Shown here piece by piece: positions 15,703 to 22,547 of a stretch of DNA of 30,288 nucleotides. Under the pieces are notes generated by a model, which was not told the origin of the DNA, did no database searches, and saw nothing but the letters and a program-made list of their open reading frames with translations. Numbering within the stretch: the first letter of the stretch is position 1; the number at the start of each line of letters is the position of its first letter. The position numbers were made by a program, and so were the translations under genes. This DNA is from a bacterium (lineage in GTDB: Bacteria; SZUA-182; DTGQ01), in contig JAILZY010000042.1 of the NCBI GenBank assembly GCA_023512255.1, positions 1 through 30,288 of the forward strand. The letters run 5' to 3'.

Positions 15703-15935
15703 AGATTATCCAGCGGCAAGATGTACAGATATCATTACAGTGCCCCATATATTCAAAGATTATCCAAATGCTAGTGGCAAGAGTCTGCTCAGGTGCGAGC
15801 GGCAAGAGGCTGTCCAGCGATCCAGTGATCCGGTGCCCCGGTAGATTACCAAAGCGTGAGCGGCAAGAAGGGATAAGCATATTTTGATTCTTTCCAACCG
15901 GCTCACAGATCATCCGAGCGAGAGCGACAAGAGGG
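15703..15935 (+). repeat. Degenerate AGATTATCC..GCGGCAAGAG repeats
   Basis: About four units begin AGATTATCC or similar (15703, 15757, 15843 and 15907) and end in a GAGCGGCAAGAG-like word. An extra GAGCGGCAAGAG is at 15797-15808. Unit spacing is 54, 86 and 64 nt. GTGCCCC precedes two of the units. The period resembles repeat-spacer spacing, but the units are poorly conserved and their ends differ from the GAATTGAAAT strings on either side. Confidence 0.5.
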
Positions 15936-16007
15936 TGTTGAGCTGCCAGAGTATACCTGCTCGAGGAATTGAAATGAGATTCAGGGGGTGATTCCCGTAA
16001 GAAATTT

Positions 16008-16079
16008 TTCATTCCATAATTTACAAGTATATAAGTACAAGTATATAACTAATTGTTATATAAGTAATTATGGAATGAA
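16008..16079. repeat. 72-bp AT-rich hairpin element
   Basis: TTCATTCCATAATT (16008-16021) and AATTATGGAATGAA (16066-16079) are a perfect 14-bp inverted repeat. Inside, TATATAAC (16042-16049) pairs with GTTATATA (16055-16062). It could be a miniature mobile element, a cruciform or a terminator. I see no second copy in the window. Confidence 0.75.
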
Positions 16080-16403
16080 GTCTACCTATAAGGAATGAAG
16101 ATGTGCTCGATGAATTCTATATCGAAAGTCAACCCGCTTACGGTGTTGCCCCAGGGCGATTGCATGAGAAGGTGATTGCATGGGAAATCGGCGCATTCCC
16201 AGGCATGTTCCCGGGTGATTGCATGAGAAAGAAATTGGTTAGCCGATAACATCAAGATGCAATAATATCAAGATGTTAGATAGTTATCTAAAATTAATGA
16301 TTAATCCAAATAAGCATTTGATATATTTGGATATTGATAGATTTTCACGCGATTGCCCTGAGTGTCGCCCTATATGCGTGCAATTGGCCTAAAATCAATC
16401 TGT

Positions 16404-18290
16404 CTACGGTGTCGTCTGGATTAGTCTTGATAGGGTTTCGCTCAATTCATCAAAGTCATAGGGCTTGACTACTACCCCACTGAAGCCATAGTGCATATAG
16501 TCTGCCATTACAGGATCGTTGGAGTAGCCGCTCGAGACAATTGCCTTAACCTTGGGGTCTATTTCCCGCAGTTTTTGAATGACCTCCTTACCTCCCTTGC
16601 CTCCTGGGATGGTCAGATCCAGGATAACAGCGTCAAAGGGCTTATTCGATTCATAGGCTTTTTTGAATAGTTCGATAGCCTCATCTCCCTCGCTGGCCAT
16701 CTCGACTTCATATTTTAAGTGGGTCAGCATTCTTCTCACCCTATCTCTAATAATTTTCTGATCATCCATGAACAGGATCCTTCGCCGCTCACAGGGGGGC
16801 TTTTCTTCAACTACCTTACGAACGGTGAATATCTCTCTGGCTGAGGCAGGAAGATAGATGTAGAAGGTTGTCCCTTGGCCGACCTCAGATTCAACACCGA
16901 TATAGCCGCCATGCTTGGTGATAATTGCATAGGCAACAGATAATCCAAGGCCGCTTCTATTTTCCTTGGTGGTAAAATAAGGATCGAATATCTTTGATAG
17001 GTGCTCAGTCTTAATGCCGGTTCCCTGATCCTTGACACACAGTTTCACATACCTGCCAGGCTTGAGAGACAGGCCGTTGTCCTGGCTAATAAGGACATTT
17101 TCGGCACTGATGCTTACGATTCCTCCCTCTGGCATGGCCTCATCAGCATTGATCACCAGGTTGCTGATAGCCTGTCTGACCTGACCTCTATCAATGTCAG
17201 CCCACCAGAGGTCATTCGGCAGGGATAACTCATATCGTACTCTGGAGCCACACAGGGCAAGGCTGACCGTATCCTTGACCAGTTCTGAAACAGAGGCAAG
17301 CGCCTTGATCGGATCTCCTCCTTTGGAAAAGGTAAGTAGCTGCTGAGTTAGGTTTTTGGCCTGCTGGCAGGCTGCTTCGGCATCGGTCAGGGATTCGAAG
17401 GCATCGCGTTGCGCTTTGACATACATTTTGCTGAAAGAGATATTGCCAGCAATGGCAGTTAGGAGGTTGTTGAAGTCATGGGCAATACCGCCAGCGAGGA
17501 TACCAATAGATTCAAGTTTTTGAATTCTTTGCAATTCCTCTTCCATCCGCTTGCGCTCGGTAATATCGCGGGCAATAGCCATAAGGGCAGGGTTTCCAGC
17601 ATATCGGATAACACTGATAGAAAACTCCACCTCCTTGGTTATTCCATTTTTCCCCTTCAATTTAGCCTCGTAGACCGAGGGCACTTTTTCACCCGCCAGG
17701 TAGGATTTATGCCTTTGAATGGCCATCTGTCTGCATTCGGGAGCGAGCAGATCCAGAAACGGCTTGCCCGGTAGCTCCTGAGCCAGATACCCGCTCATCA
17801 TGGCCAGGGCCTGATTGGCAAACTGAAGATTGCCATCCTGCTGAATAATAGCGATTCCATCCTTGGCCTGGTTCACCAGGGTTGAATACTCCGCCTCTGA
17901 TTCTCTCAGCAGATCCTCGGTCTGTTTATACTTGGTAATATCGGTAAAGGCAATGGCAAAACGTCCAGGCCAGGGCGAAAAAACAGCAGCTATTAGGTAT
18001 CTGTCTATCAGAGGGGAGAACATCTCAAATGTGATTGGTTGTCCGCTCTTGACTACCTGCTCGTATATTTCAAGGTAGGGTGGTTTTTCTAAGCCGTAAA
18101 TCTTGGATGCTTTTCTCCCGATAATCCTTTCCCTCTCCAGTCTGACCATGAGTTCATACGCTGGGTTAACCTCTAGGATAACGAAGTCCACAGCTCGGTC
18201 TGTCTGGTCATAGAGTATTTCGTGGAGAGCAACAGGTATGTTCATTGAAAAGTACAGAGAGCGGTATCTCTCTTCACTTGCTCGGGGCAT
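16404..18290 (-). CDS. PAS-domain hybrid sensor histidine kinase/response regulator
   Basis: Two-component signalling protein, 628 aa, soluble (no membrane segment seen). Domains in order: PAS 1 (about 8-118), PAS 2 (about 130-245, ending ARDITERKRMEEEL), HisKA with phospho-acceptor His271 in GGIAHDFNNLL, and HATPase (N-box NLVINADEAMP about 377-387, G1 DQGTGI at 421-426, GLGLS about 447-451). A C-terminal receiver (about 504-625) has acidic Asp509/510, phospho-acceptor Asp558 and Lys609. AGGAGG lies about 8 nt before the ATG. The SGYSNDPVMADY element of the receiver is typical of this hybrid class. No output-domain gene is adjacent, so the partner is unknown. It is transcribed toward the cas region; no functional link to it is evident. 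Confidence 0.93.
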   Translation of the reverse strand: MPRASEERYRSLYFSMNIPVALHEILYDQTDRAVDFVILEVNPAYELMVRLERERIIGRKASKIYGLEKPPYLEIYEQVVKSGQPITFEMFSPLIDRYLIAAVFSPWPGRFAIAFTDITKYKQTEDLLRESEAEYSTLVNQAKDGIAIIQQDGNLQFANQALAMMSGYLAQELPGKPFLDLLAPECRQMAIQRHKSYLAGEKVPSVYEAKLKGKNGITKEVEFSISVIRYAGNPALMAIARDITERKRMEEELQRIQKLESIGILAGGIAHDFNNLLTAIAGNISFSKMYVKAQRDAFESLTDAEAACQQAKNLTQQLLTFSKGGDPIKALASVSELVKDTVSLALCGSRVRYELSLPNDLWWADIDRGQVRQAISNLVINADEAMPEGGIVSISAENVLISQDNGLSLKPGRYVKLCVKDQGTGIKTEHLSKIFDPYFTTKENRSGLGLSVAYAIITKHGGYIGVESEVGQGTTFYIYLPASAREIFTVRKVVEEKPPCERRRILFMDDQKIIRDRVRRMLTHLKYEVEMASEGDEAIELFKKAYESNKPFDAVILDLTIPGGKGGKEVIQKLREIDPKVKAIVSSGYSNDPVMADYMHYGFSGVVVKPYDFDELSETLSRLIQTTP

Positions 18291-18981
18291 ACATCTTATC
18301 CTCCTGCACTGAGCAGCCCTCTAATAATTGCATTTGTCCATACGATGTGTGGCAGTATCGGGTGATGATGCTGTCACAAAGTTAATGTGGGTGGGTTAGG
18401 AGGTCTTTTCGCTAATAAAGTGCGCAAGCTTTGGCGGCACAAGGTCCGCCCCTATAATTGGTTGGGTAATTTAATTACCCTACAATTGATTGGGTAATTG
18501 GATCTGCTTTCGCACTTGGCGATAGAACCACTAAGTACCCTGAGTTATTAGAAATATTATAAGTTAGTTACACTATTATATATCAAATAAATCATTTTGT
18601 CACATTTTTTATTTGTAAGGAAGGAAAAGATTTTAGTTGTAAGGAAGAAAAAGAACAAGGATGGACAAATGGTCCTGATTTTTTATCAGTATTTAATTTA
18701 TTTGACTTTGGGTAATGATTTGGTTATTATATATTTGTATAGTAGTAGTCTATGCTTAAGGTTATACTATGCTTTATTTTAGCCCTTCACATAAGAGTTG
18801 GGAAAGAGAAATAGACTTTTTCAGTATATCAATATATAATATATTATTCAATAATGTTTAGGCTCAGTTACTGTTTGGTTACTGTTAGGTAAGAGTAGTA
18901 AGAGAATAGAATATTTTTAACCCGATATTCCTTTTTCGGTAAGGAAGAGGAATCGGATAAAAGGATGGTTAGTGAGTGGGT
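18291..18981. other. Intergenic region, AT-rich, no gene seen
   Basis: About 690 nt upstream of the kinase. It contains the inverted-repeat element at 18395-18535. A near-duplicate (TTGTAAGGAAGGAAAAG and TTGTAAGGAAGAAAAAG) lies around 18613-18655. A CCGATATTCCT/AGGAATCGG hairpin is at about 18922-18956. A short open frame at 18597-18782 has no ribosome-binding site or protein character. Confidence 0.5.
18395..18535 (+). repeat. Dispersed inverted-repeat element, family 2, copy B
   Basis: It matches 15303-15428: TCTTTTCGCTAATAAAGTGC, GGCGGCACAAGGTCCGC and CTACAATTGAT are shared. The right end reads, inverted, GGTTCTATCGCCAAGTGCG, matching its own left end imperfectly. The centre carries an extra internal duplication (ATTGGTTGGGTAAT and ATTGATTGGGTAAT), explaining its greater length. 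Confidence 0.85.
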
Positions 18982-19233
18982 ATGAGAATTTTGTCGCTGA
19001 CATTAAACAATTATCTTAGGTACTTAGCAATACATGGGTATATTACTGCCTTAGCGTGGCTTTTCGCTCTTGGATCATTTCTTTTGGCCTATATCAGGGT
19101 GATAAGATCCTTCTATCGCACCCCCCTTCAGGACGCCAATGATGCTGTGCGGGGTGCCAGGCATAACTTTGACATCCTGAAGCCGGTAATAATTTTTTTG
19201 GTAAGCATGAGTTGGATTGTAACCCATATATAA
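18982..19233 (+). CDS. Small hypothetical membrane protein
   Basis: 83 aa from ATG 18982 (GTG 18976 is an alternative). Two hydrophobic segments are visible: YITALAWLFALGSFLLAYI (about 20-38) and PVIIFLVSMSWIV (about 68-80). Between them is a basic and polar stretch with RSFYRTPLQDANDAV. There is no clear Shine-Dalgarno at the proper distance. I do not recognise a family. It may be a real small membrane protein or a remnant of a larger one. Confidence 0.35.
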   Translation: MRILSLTLNNYLRYLAIHGYITALAWLFALGSFLLAYIRVIRSFYRTPLQDANDAVRGARHNFDILKPVIIFLVSMSWIVTHI

Positions 19234-19403
19234 GCGACCAACCATAATGGCCAAATGACCATAATGAGTTATAACATCAATGAGTTATAACACCCTGGCT
19301 GGGATAATTATTTCACTTGTCTATTGCTTTGTTACGTCGAGTTATAAATCTTTATTGTCAGGCACGCTAGTATAGCTTTTTGGATTTATAGACTTATGCC
19401 TGG

Positions 19404-19994
19404 TCAGTCTGTTCCTGATCGTTGATTATTGACTAATTCGATTACTGCGATCTTTGGAGGGGCAAGGAAACGCATCGGAGGGCCCCAGGTTCCGGCTCCA
19501 CTGTTGGTATAGAGGAAGCTTTGCCGAGAGAGTTTATGGAGTCCAGGTCTTGATGGATATAGGATAGGGATGATCTCGGTGAAAGGAAATATCTGTCCGC
19601 CATGAGTATGGCCGCTTAACTGAAGATCAAAAAGGTGGCGGCACGATTGAGTAACCGTCGGGCGATGCTTTAAAAAAATGGTGAATAGATTCTGCGGCAG
19701 GGAGGACAGAATCGCCTCTTCATCAGAAGGATAATGCACGGCCGGTTTTGAGAGTGGAGATTTTACCTGATTACCAATTTCATCATCAACACCGGCAACA
19801 TTGATGATTCCATCCACCGTTAATCCCTCATTACGCAGGATGTGGAATCCAGCCCTATGGGCAGCCAATAGGGCCTGGTCAAGGCCAGCGTAAAAGTCAT
19901 GGTTTCCCAGGATAGCGAATTTACCATATCTTGGCTCATGTCTAGCGGGGGTGTAAAATCGATAATAGTATTGTGGGGCTGATGCTTTTACTCT
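19404..19994 (-). pseudogene. 5'-truncated calcineurin-like metallophosphoesterase
   Basis: The open frame, with no proper start codon, runs from a stop at 19995-19997 to 19404 (196 codons). It holds the later motifs of a YkuE/YaeI-type metallophosphoesterase: GNHDFYAG, FLKHRPT, LSGHTHGGQIFPF and NSGAGTWGPP. The N-terminal DxH and GDxxD metal-binding motifs, plus the usual membrane anchor, are absent. Neither adjacent frame supplies them. It is probably inactive. The break lies about 100 nt from an AT-rich membrane-protein gene on the other strand, suggesting that insertion or deletion there removed the 5' half. Confidence 0.75.
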
Positions 19995-20100
19995 TTATTT
20001 TCTACTCATTGATAACCGTTTTTCTGGCAACACACGAAATCTGGACATGAGCGTATAAGAAACTTTATGGACGATAATAGCGTATTAAAAAGAGGGATAG

Positions 20101-21240
20101 ATGGGAAACGATCATTTTAACGATAATTTTCTTGTTAAAGAGTTTGAAACTCTAACGGGTAATCTAAATTATATTAGTAATGATCTGTTAAAGGCAAAAT
20201 GGTACTTTCTGGCGACACTTGCGGCGTTAGGATTAGGTTATAAATATATTTTAGAATTAAATAACAATATTTTTTCTTCTGAACAGTTTCCTTTTCTATT
20301 GGTTATAATTTTTATTGCAGGAGATGTTGTCTTATGGCTAATTGGTGAGTATATTTTGTCACATGGGTTTTTGTTTAGGTATATACAATCAAAATTAGCT
20401 GAAATAGAAAAAGCTGAAATAGAACATTATCTTTATTATAAAAATATAATTATAGATAGTAGATTTAAAGAACTCGTAAAAGATCCAAGAAAAAGGGATA
20501 ATTTCCTTTTCAAAGACAAAGACGGTAAAAAAGAATCGAAAGACGGTAAAAAAGAATCGAAAGACGGTGAAAAAGAATCGAAAGACGTTAACCAAGAAAG
20601 ATTGTTTTTTGATTTTTTTATTCCTGATCAGTTTATACCATTGTATTGGGCATCTATTTGGGGAATATTAATAAATGGCTTAAGTGCATATATTGTGTAC
20701 AAAATATTATATAAATATGACAATTATAAAATTATTTTACCACTAATTATTTTTATAAGTTTATTGTTTATATCAAAGCTATGGGATTACCACCTTTATA
20801 AACTCAATAAGTTTGTTGAAGAGTTTTGCGACTTTAAAATCTTTTTTGATGAAAATAAAAATGAAAGTATTTTTCGTTTCCCTCATATTATTCTCGGCAA
20901 GAAAGTTCGTTTGGTATTATTTGTATTGGCAGTATTATTAGTATTTGCTATGCTTTTGTGCTTTTTCTCCGAATCCTTGATTTTTTTAATGGATTGGCTA
21001 TTAGAGATAATTAATTTACCTTTTATTGCTGTAGCACTTATACTTATATTATTGTTTTGGCGAGTTGTTCTTGGACTTTCGATTCATTTTGTTCGCGACT
21101 TTGTTCCAATAATAAAGTGGGATGAATTGAAAGATTGGGCTCCTTATATAGACAATAATAATGAATTAGTGCTAAATTGTGGTCGGCCTTGGCTAAAAAA
21201 AATTTGTTGGTCTTTATGGCTGTTGTTCTTTTTACCATAA
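20101..21240 (+). CDS. AT-rich multi-pass membrane protein of unknown function
   Basis: 379 aa with about seven hydrophobic segments (roughly 34-50, 63-83, 178-200, 210-227, 270-298, 303-328 and 366-379). A soluble, charged loop (about 95-170) contains three 7-residue KDGKKES repeats encoded by a 21-bp tandem repeat. AGAGGGATAG precedes the ATG. Base composition is far more AT-rich than the neighbouring trehalose, kinase or GH13 genes, suggesting foreign origin. Residues about 283-303 are encoded by a segment matching the family 3 repeat elements found elsewhere in the window. I recognise no family. It sits next to a truncated gene and an orphan regulator, consistent with an accessory island. 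Confidence 0.7.
   Translation: MGNDHFNDNFLVKEFETLTGNLNYISNDLLKAKWYFLATLAALGLGYKYILELNNNIFSSEQFPFLLVIIFIAGDVVLWLIGEYILSHGFLFRYIQSKLAEIEKAEIEHYLYYKNIIIDSRFKELVKDPRKRDNFLFKDKDGKKESKDGKKESKDGEKESKDVNQERLFFDFFIPDQFIPLYWASIWGILINGLSAYIVYKILYKYDNYKIILPLIIFISLLFISKLWDYHLYKLNKFVEEFCDFKIFFDENKNESIFRFPHIILGKKVRLVLFVLAVLLVFAMLLCFFSESLIFLMDWLLEIINLPFIAVALILILLFWRVVLGLSIHFVRDFVPIIKWDELKDWAPYIDNNNELVLNCGRPWLKKICWSLWLLFFLP
20518..20587 (+). repeat. 21-bp coding tandem repeat (KDGKKES x3)
   Basis: The unit AAAGACGGTAAAAAAGAATC plus G is at 20518-20538, 20539-20559 and 20560-20580 (one G variant in the third), with a partial fourth to 20587. Near-identity shows recent expansion. The unit length keeps the reading frame. 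Confidence 0.95.
20948..21010 (+). repeat. Partial family 3 repeat element inside a coding sequence (copy C)
   Basis: From CTATGCTTTTGTGCTTTTTC through GGCTATTAGAGATAA the segment aligns with the first about 60 nt of the family 3 elements at 9940-10044 (minus strand) and 22358-22467. It shares CTATGCTTTTG, CTTTTTCTCC, CCTTGATTTT and CTATTAGAG, with one 3-nt insertion. The second half of the element is missing. It encodes part of a hydrophobic segment of the surrounding protein. Confidence 0.7.
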
Positions 21241-21356
21241 AGGAGATTTTTTTACTCTCTACAGATTAGGGGTCTAAACCCAATATTCATGACACCAACC
21301 GTAAGCCCCTCTTCACATATCCTGGTAGCAAGTATCCGAAAGATCAGTTAAAATAT

Positions 21357-21379
21357 ATACCTGTACTTAGTACAGGTAT
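21357..21379. promoter_or_regulatory. Perfect 10-bp inverted repeat, operator-like
   Basis: ATACCTGTAC (21357-21366) and GTACAGGTAT (21370-21379) are separated by TTA. An outer TATCCG/CGGATA pair (about 21333-21338 and 21388-21393) flanks it. The CTGT..ACAG core recalls LexA boxes, but the gap is 7 nt, not the 8 of the E. coli type. There is no T-run, so an operator is more likely than a terminator. Confidence 0.45.
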
Positions 21380-21647
21380 GTGGTAACGGATATTTCACAG
21401 TCTTGAAGTAGCTAACCCTATAAGTAGCTTAACCCCTAAATAGCACATGGAGAGCACAGGCTTAATGTCGGTTCAACAGCTTATTTCCCATGCTTATCGA
21501 ACTCATTCTCAATGACTTTTCAGGCTCTGACCTCATCCGCCAAATCCGGCTTATCGACTTTATGTCCATAATATTAGCTAAGGTCAAAAGAAGTGCCAAG
21601 ACTAAGGTTGCTAACCAACAACTGGCCAATAAAGGATATTGCGCCTT

Positions 21648-21685
21648 TTTGAAGATTTTAGATTTACAAATAATAAATCTTCAAA
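21648..21685. terminator. Strong AT-rich hairpin
   Basis: TTTGAAGATTT (21648-21658) and AAATCTTCAAA (21675-21685) form a perfect 11-bp stem with a 16-nt loop. There is no gene directly upstream on either strand, so its role is unclear. It may be a terminator remnant or an insertion scar. Confidence 0.4.
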
Positions 21686-21787
21686 CTTATGATTTGAACA
21701 TTTAGAGAGATTTTTATTTAAAAACTAATGGATAATAATTTTACAAAATGCCGATATATTACTACCCGCTTAATTTTAGGCCTGAAT

Positions 21788-21888
21788 ATGATGTCTGCTG
21801 GTCATCGGATCAATTTTGGGATGGCCACTCAGATCACAGGTGGATAATCATGATGTCCGCCGGCCATAAGATCCATTTTAGGAGGACC
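21788..21888 (+). repeat. Direct repeat over the XRE gene leader
   Basis: The 39-nt segments at 21788-21826 and 21850-21888 are alike: both begin ATGATGTC, share CATxxGATCxATTTT and end in GGATGGCC or GGAGGACC. The second copy contains the Shine-Dalgarno of the XRE-type gene. It may be a duplicated leader or a pair of binding sites for the regulator. Confidence 0.6.
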
Positions 21889-21893
21889 TGCCG

Positions 21894-22247
21894 ATGTTTG
21901 GAAAATTCATTCAAGAGCTTCGGAGGAAAAAGGGGCTGGGGCTGTGCGAGTTTTGCAAAAAGACCGGTCATGACCCCAGTAACTGGAGTAAGCTTGAGCG
22001 GGGTATCCTGCCTCCCCCAAAAGATGAGAGAAAGCTGCGCCTTTGGGCCTCACAGCTCGGACTGGAGCCTGGCAGCGGTGATTGGTACACTTTTTTTGAT
22101 CTAGCTTCTGTTGAAGGCGACCATCTCCTATCAAGCACTGATAGGAATATGGTCAAGGAGCTGCCTCAGCTTTTTAGGATCATTCGAGGGCAAAAACCGA
22201 CCGAGGACGAGATGCGGAATTTGGCTGCGCTTGCCAGAAGAAGTTAA
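21894..22247 (+). CDS. XRE-family helix-turn-helix regulator, orphan antitoxin-like
   Basis: 117 aa DNA-binding protein. The N-terminal HTH (about 4-60) reads FIQELRRKKGLGLCEFCKK, then SNWSKLERGILPPP, the usual recognition-helix region. The C-terminal half ends LPQLFRIIRGQKPTEDEMRNL, a pattern I associate with antitoxins or regulators paired with RelE/HigB-type toxins. AGGAGG (21881-21886) is 7 nt before the ATG. No toxin gene is visible directly before or after it, so it appears to be an orphan. It may autoregulate through the direct repeats in its leader. Confidence 0.85.
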   Translation: MFGKFIQELRRKKGLGLCEFCKKTGHDPSNWSKLERGILPPPKDERKLRLWASQLGLEPGSGDWYTFFDLASVEGDHLLSSTDRNMVKELPQLFRIIRGQKPTEDEMRNLAALARRS

Positions 22248-22547
22248 TCTTCGGCTATGAGCTGCTCTGGCCGCAGGGTCTGAAATGGCATTTAGAGGGA
22301 TGAGAATTTAGAGTGATGAGATATTATTCAGCAGATTCACTCAAGGTCAATATTTGACTATACTTTTGCGCTTTTTCTCCGAACCTTCAATTTTACTGGA
22401 TTTGTTATTAAAAGATAACTTTCAACAAGTTCCGTGCATGGAGAGATTTCTGCAAAAGTGCAGTATCTGAATGAAGGTAGTTAATATCTGAATGAAGAGG
22501 CCTCCTTGTGGGATCAACATATTTTTCAAGCGTATAGTTTTGAGCGA
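22248..22547. other. Intergenic region upstream of tRNA-Gln
   Basis: 300 nt, mostly the family 3 repeat element (22358-22467). A TATAGT (22533-22538) ends 9 nt before the tRNA and could be its -10 box; I see no matching -35. Confidence 0.4.
22358..22467 (+). repeat. Dispersed inverted-repeat element, family 3, copy B
   Basis: About 110 bp. The left end CTATACTTTTGCGC and right end GCAAAAGTGCAG are inverted copies. It aligns with the minus strand of 9940-10044 over nearly its full length, including CTTTTTCTCC, TTTTACTGGATTTG, AACTTTCAA and ATTTCTGCAAAAGTG. Confidence 0.85.

Larger units (their letters stand above)
15490..16101 (+). CRISPR. Possible decayed CRISPR repeats (about four)
   Basis: Strings ending AGGAATTGAAAT occur at 15490-15515 (GTTTGAACCT..GGAGGAATTGAAAT), 15644-15670 (CATACCTTGAGG..GAATTGAAAT) and 15949-15975 (AGTATACCTGC..GAGGAATTGAAAT). 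A fourth, CTACCTATAAGGAATGAAG, is at 16082-16100. Known type I-B repeats often end ACCTATGAGGAATTGAAAC, so these resemble decayed copies of that class. Spacing is irregular (about 155, 305 and 126 nt), so this is not an intact array. The location just after a type I-B operon supports the reading. Chance similarity cannot be excluded. Confidence 0.4.
15297..16403. other. Non-coding 1.1 kb where cas3-cas4-cas1-cas2 would be expected
   Basis: No credible gene lies between cas5 and the histidine kinase. The stretch holds an inverted-repeat element (15303-15428), CRISPR-repeat-like remnants (15490-16101), degenerate GCGGCAAGAG repeats (15703-15935) and a strong hairpin (16008-16079). Three copies of a GATTGCATGAGAA-like word lie at about 16157-16230. 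A 134-codon open frame on the minus strand (15608-16012) is built from these repeats and has no protein character. Confidence 0.6.
21241..21893. other. Intergenic region with palindromes and direct repeats
   Basis: About 650 nt without a convincing gene. It contains a 23-bp palindrome (21357-21379), an 11-bp-stem hairpin (21648-21685) and a direct repeat (21788 and 21850). A 71-codon open frame at 21490-21705 has no Shine-Dalgarno and runs through the hairpin, so I do not call it. Confidence 0.5.

Noticed and set aside
15608-16012. 134-codon minus-strand frame in the cas5-downstream region
   Set aside because: It is composed of the degenerate DNA repeats; no domain, no good start site, and no protein-like composition.
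15490-16101. Intact CRISPR array downstream of cas5
   Set aside because: No regular repeat-spacer unit; only scattered, divergent strings. Reported as possible decayed repeats only.
18597-18782. 61-codon hydrophobic frame in an AT-rich spacer
   Set aside because: Low-complexity, no ribosome-binding site; hydrophobic content is expected from AT-rich sequence.
21361-21375. LexA (SOS) box
   Set aside because: The CTGT..ACAG core has a 7-nt gap, not the 8 of the E. coli type, and no SOS gene is nearby. Kept only as an unassigned palindrome.
21490-21705. 71-codon plus-strand frame before the XRE gene
   Set aside because: No Shine-Dalgarno; it crosses an 11-bp hairpin and has no recognisable features. 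I considered it as the missing toxin, but it does not resemble RelE or HigB.
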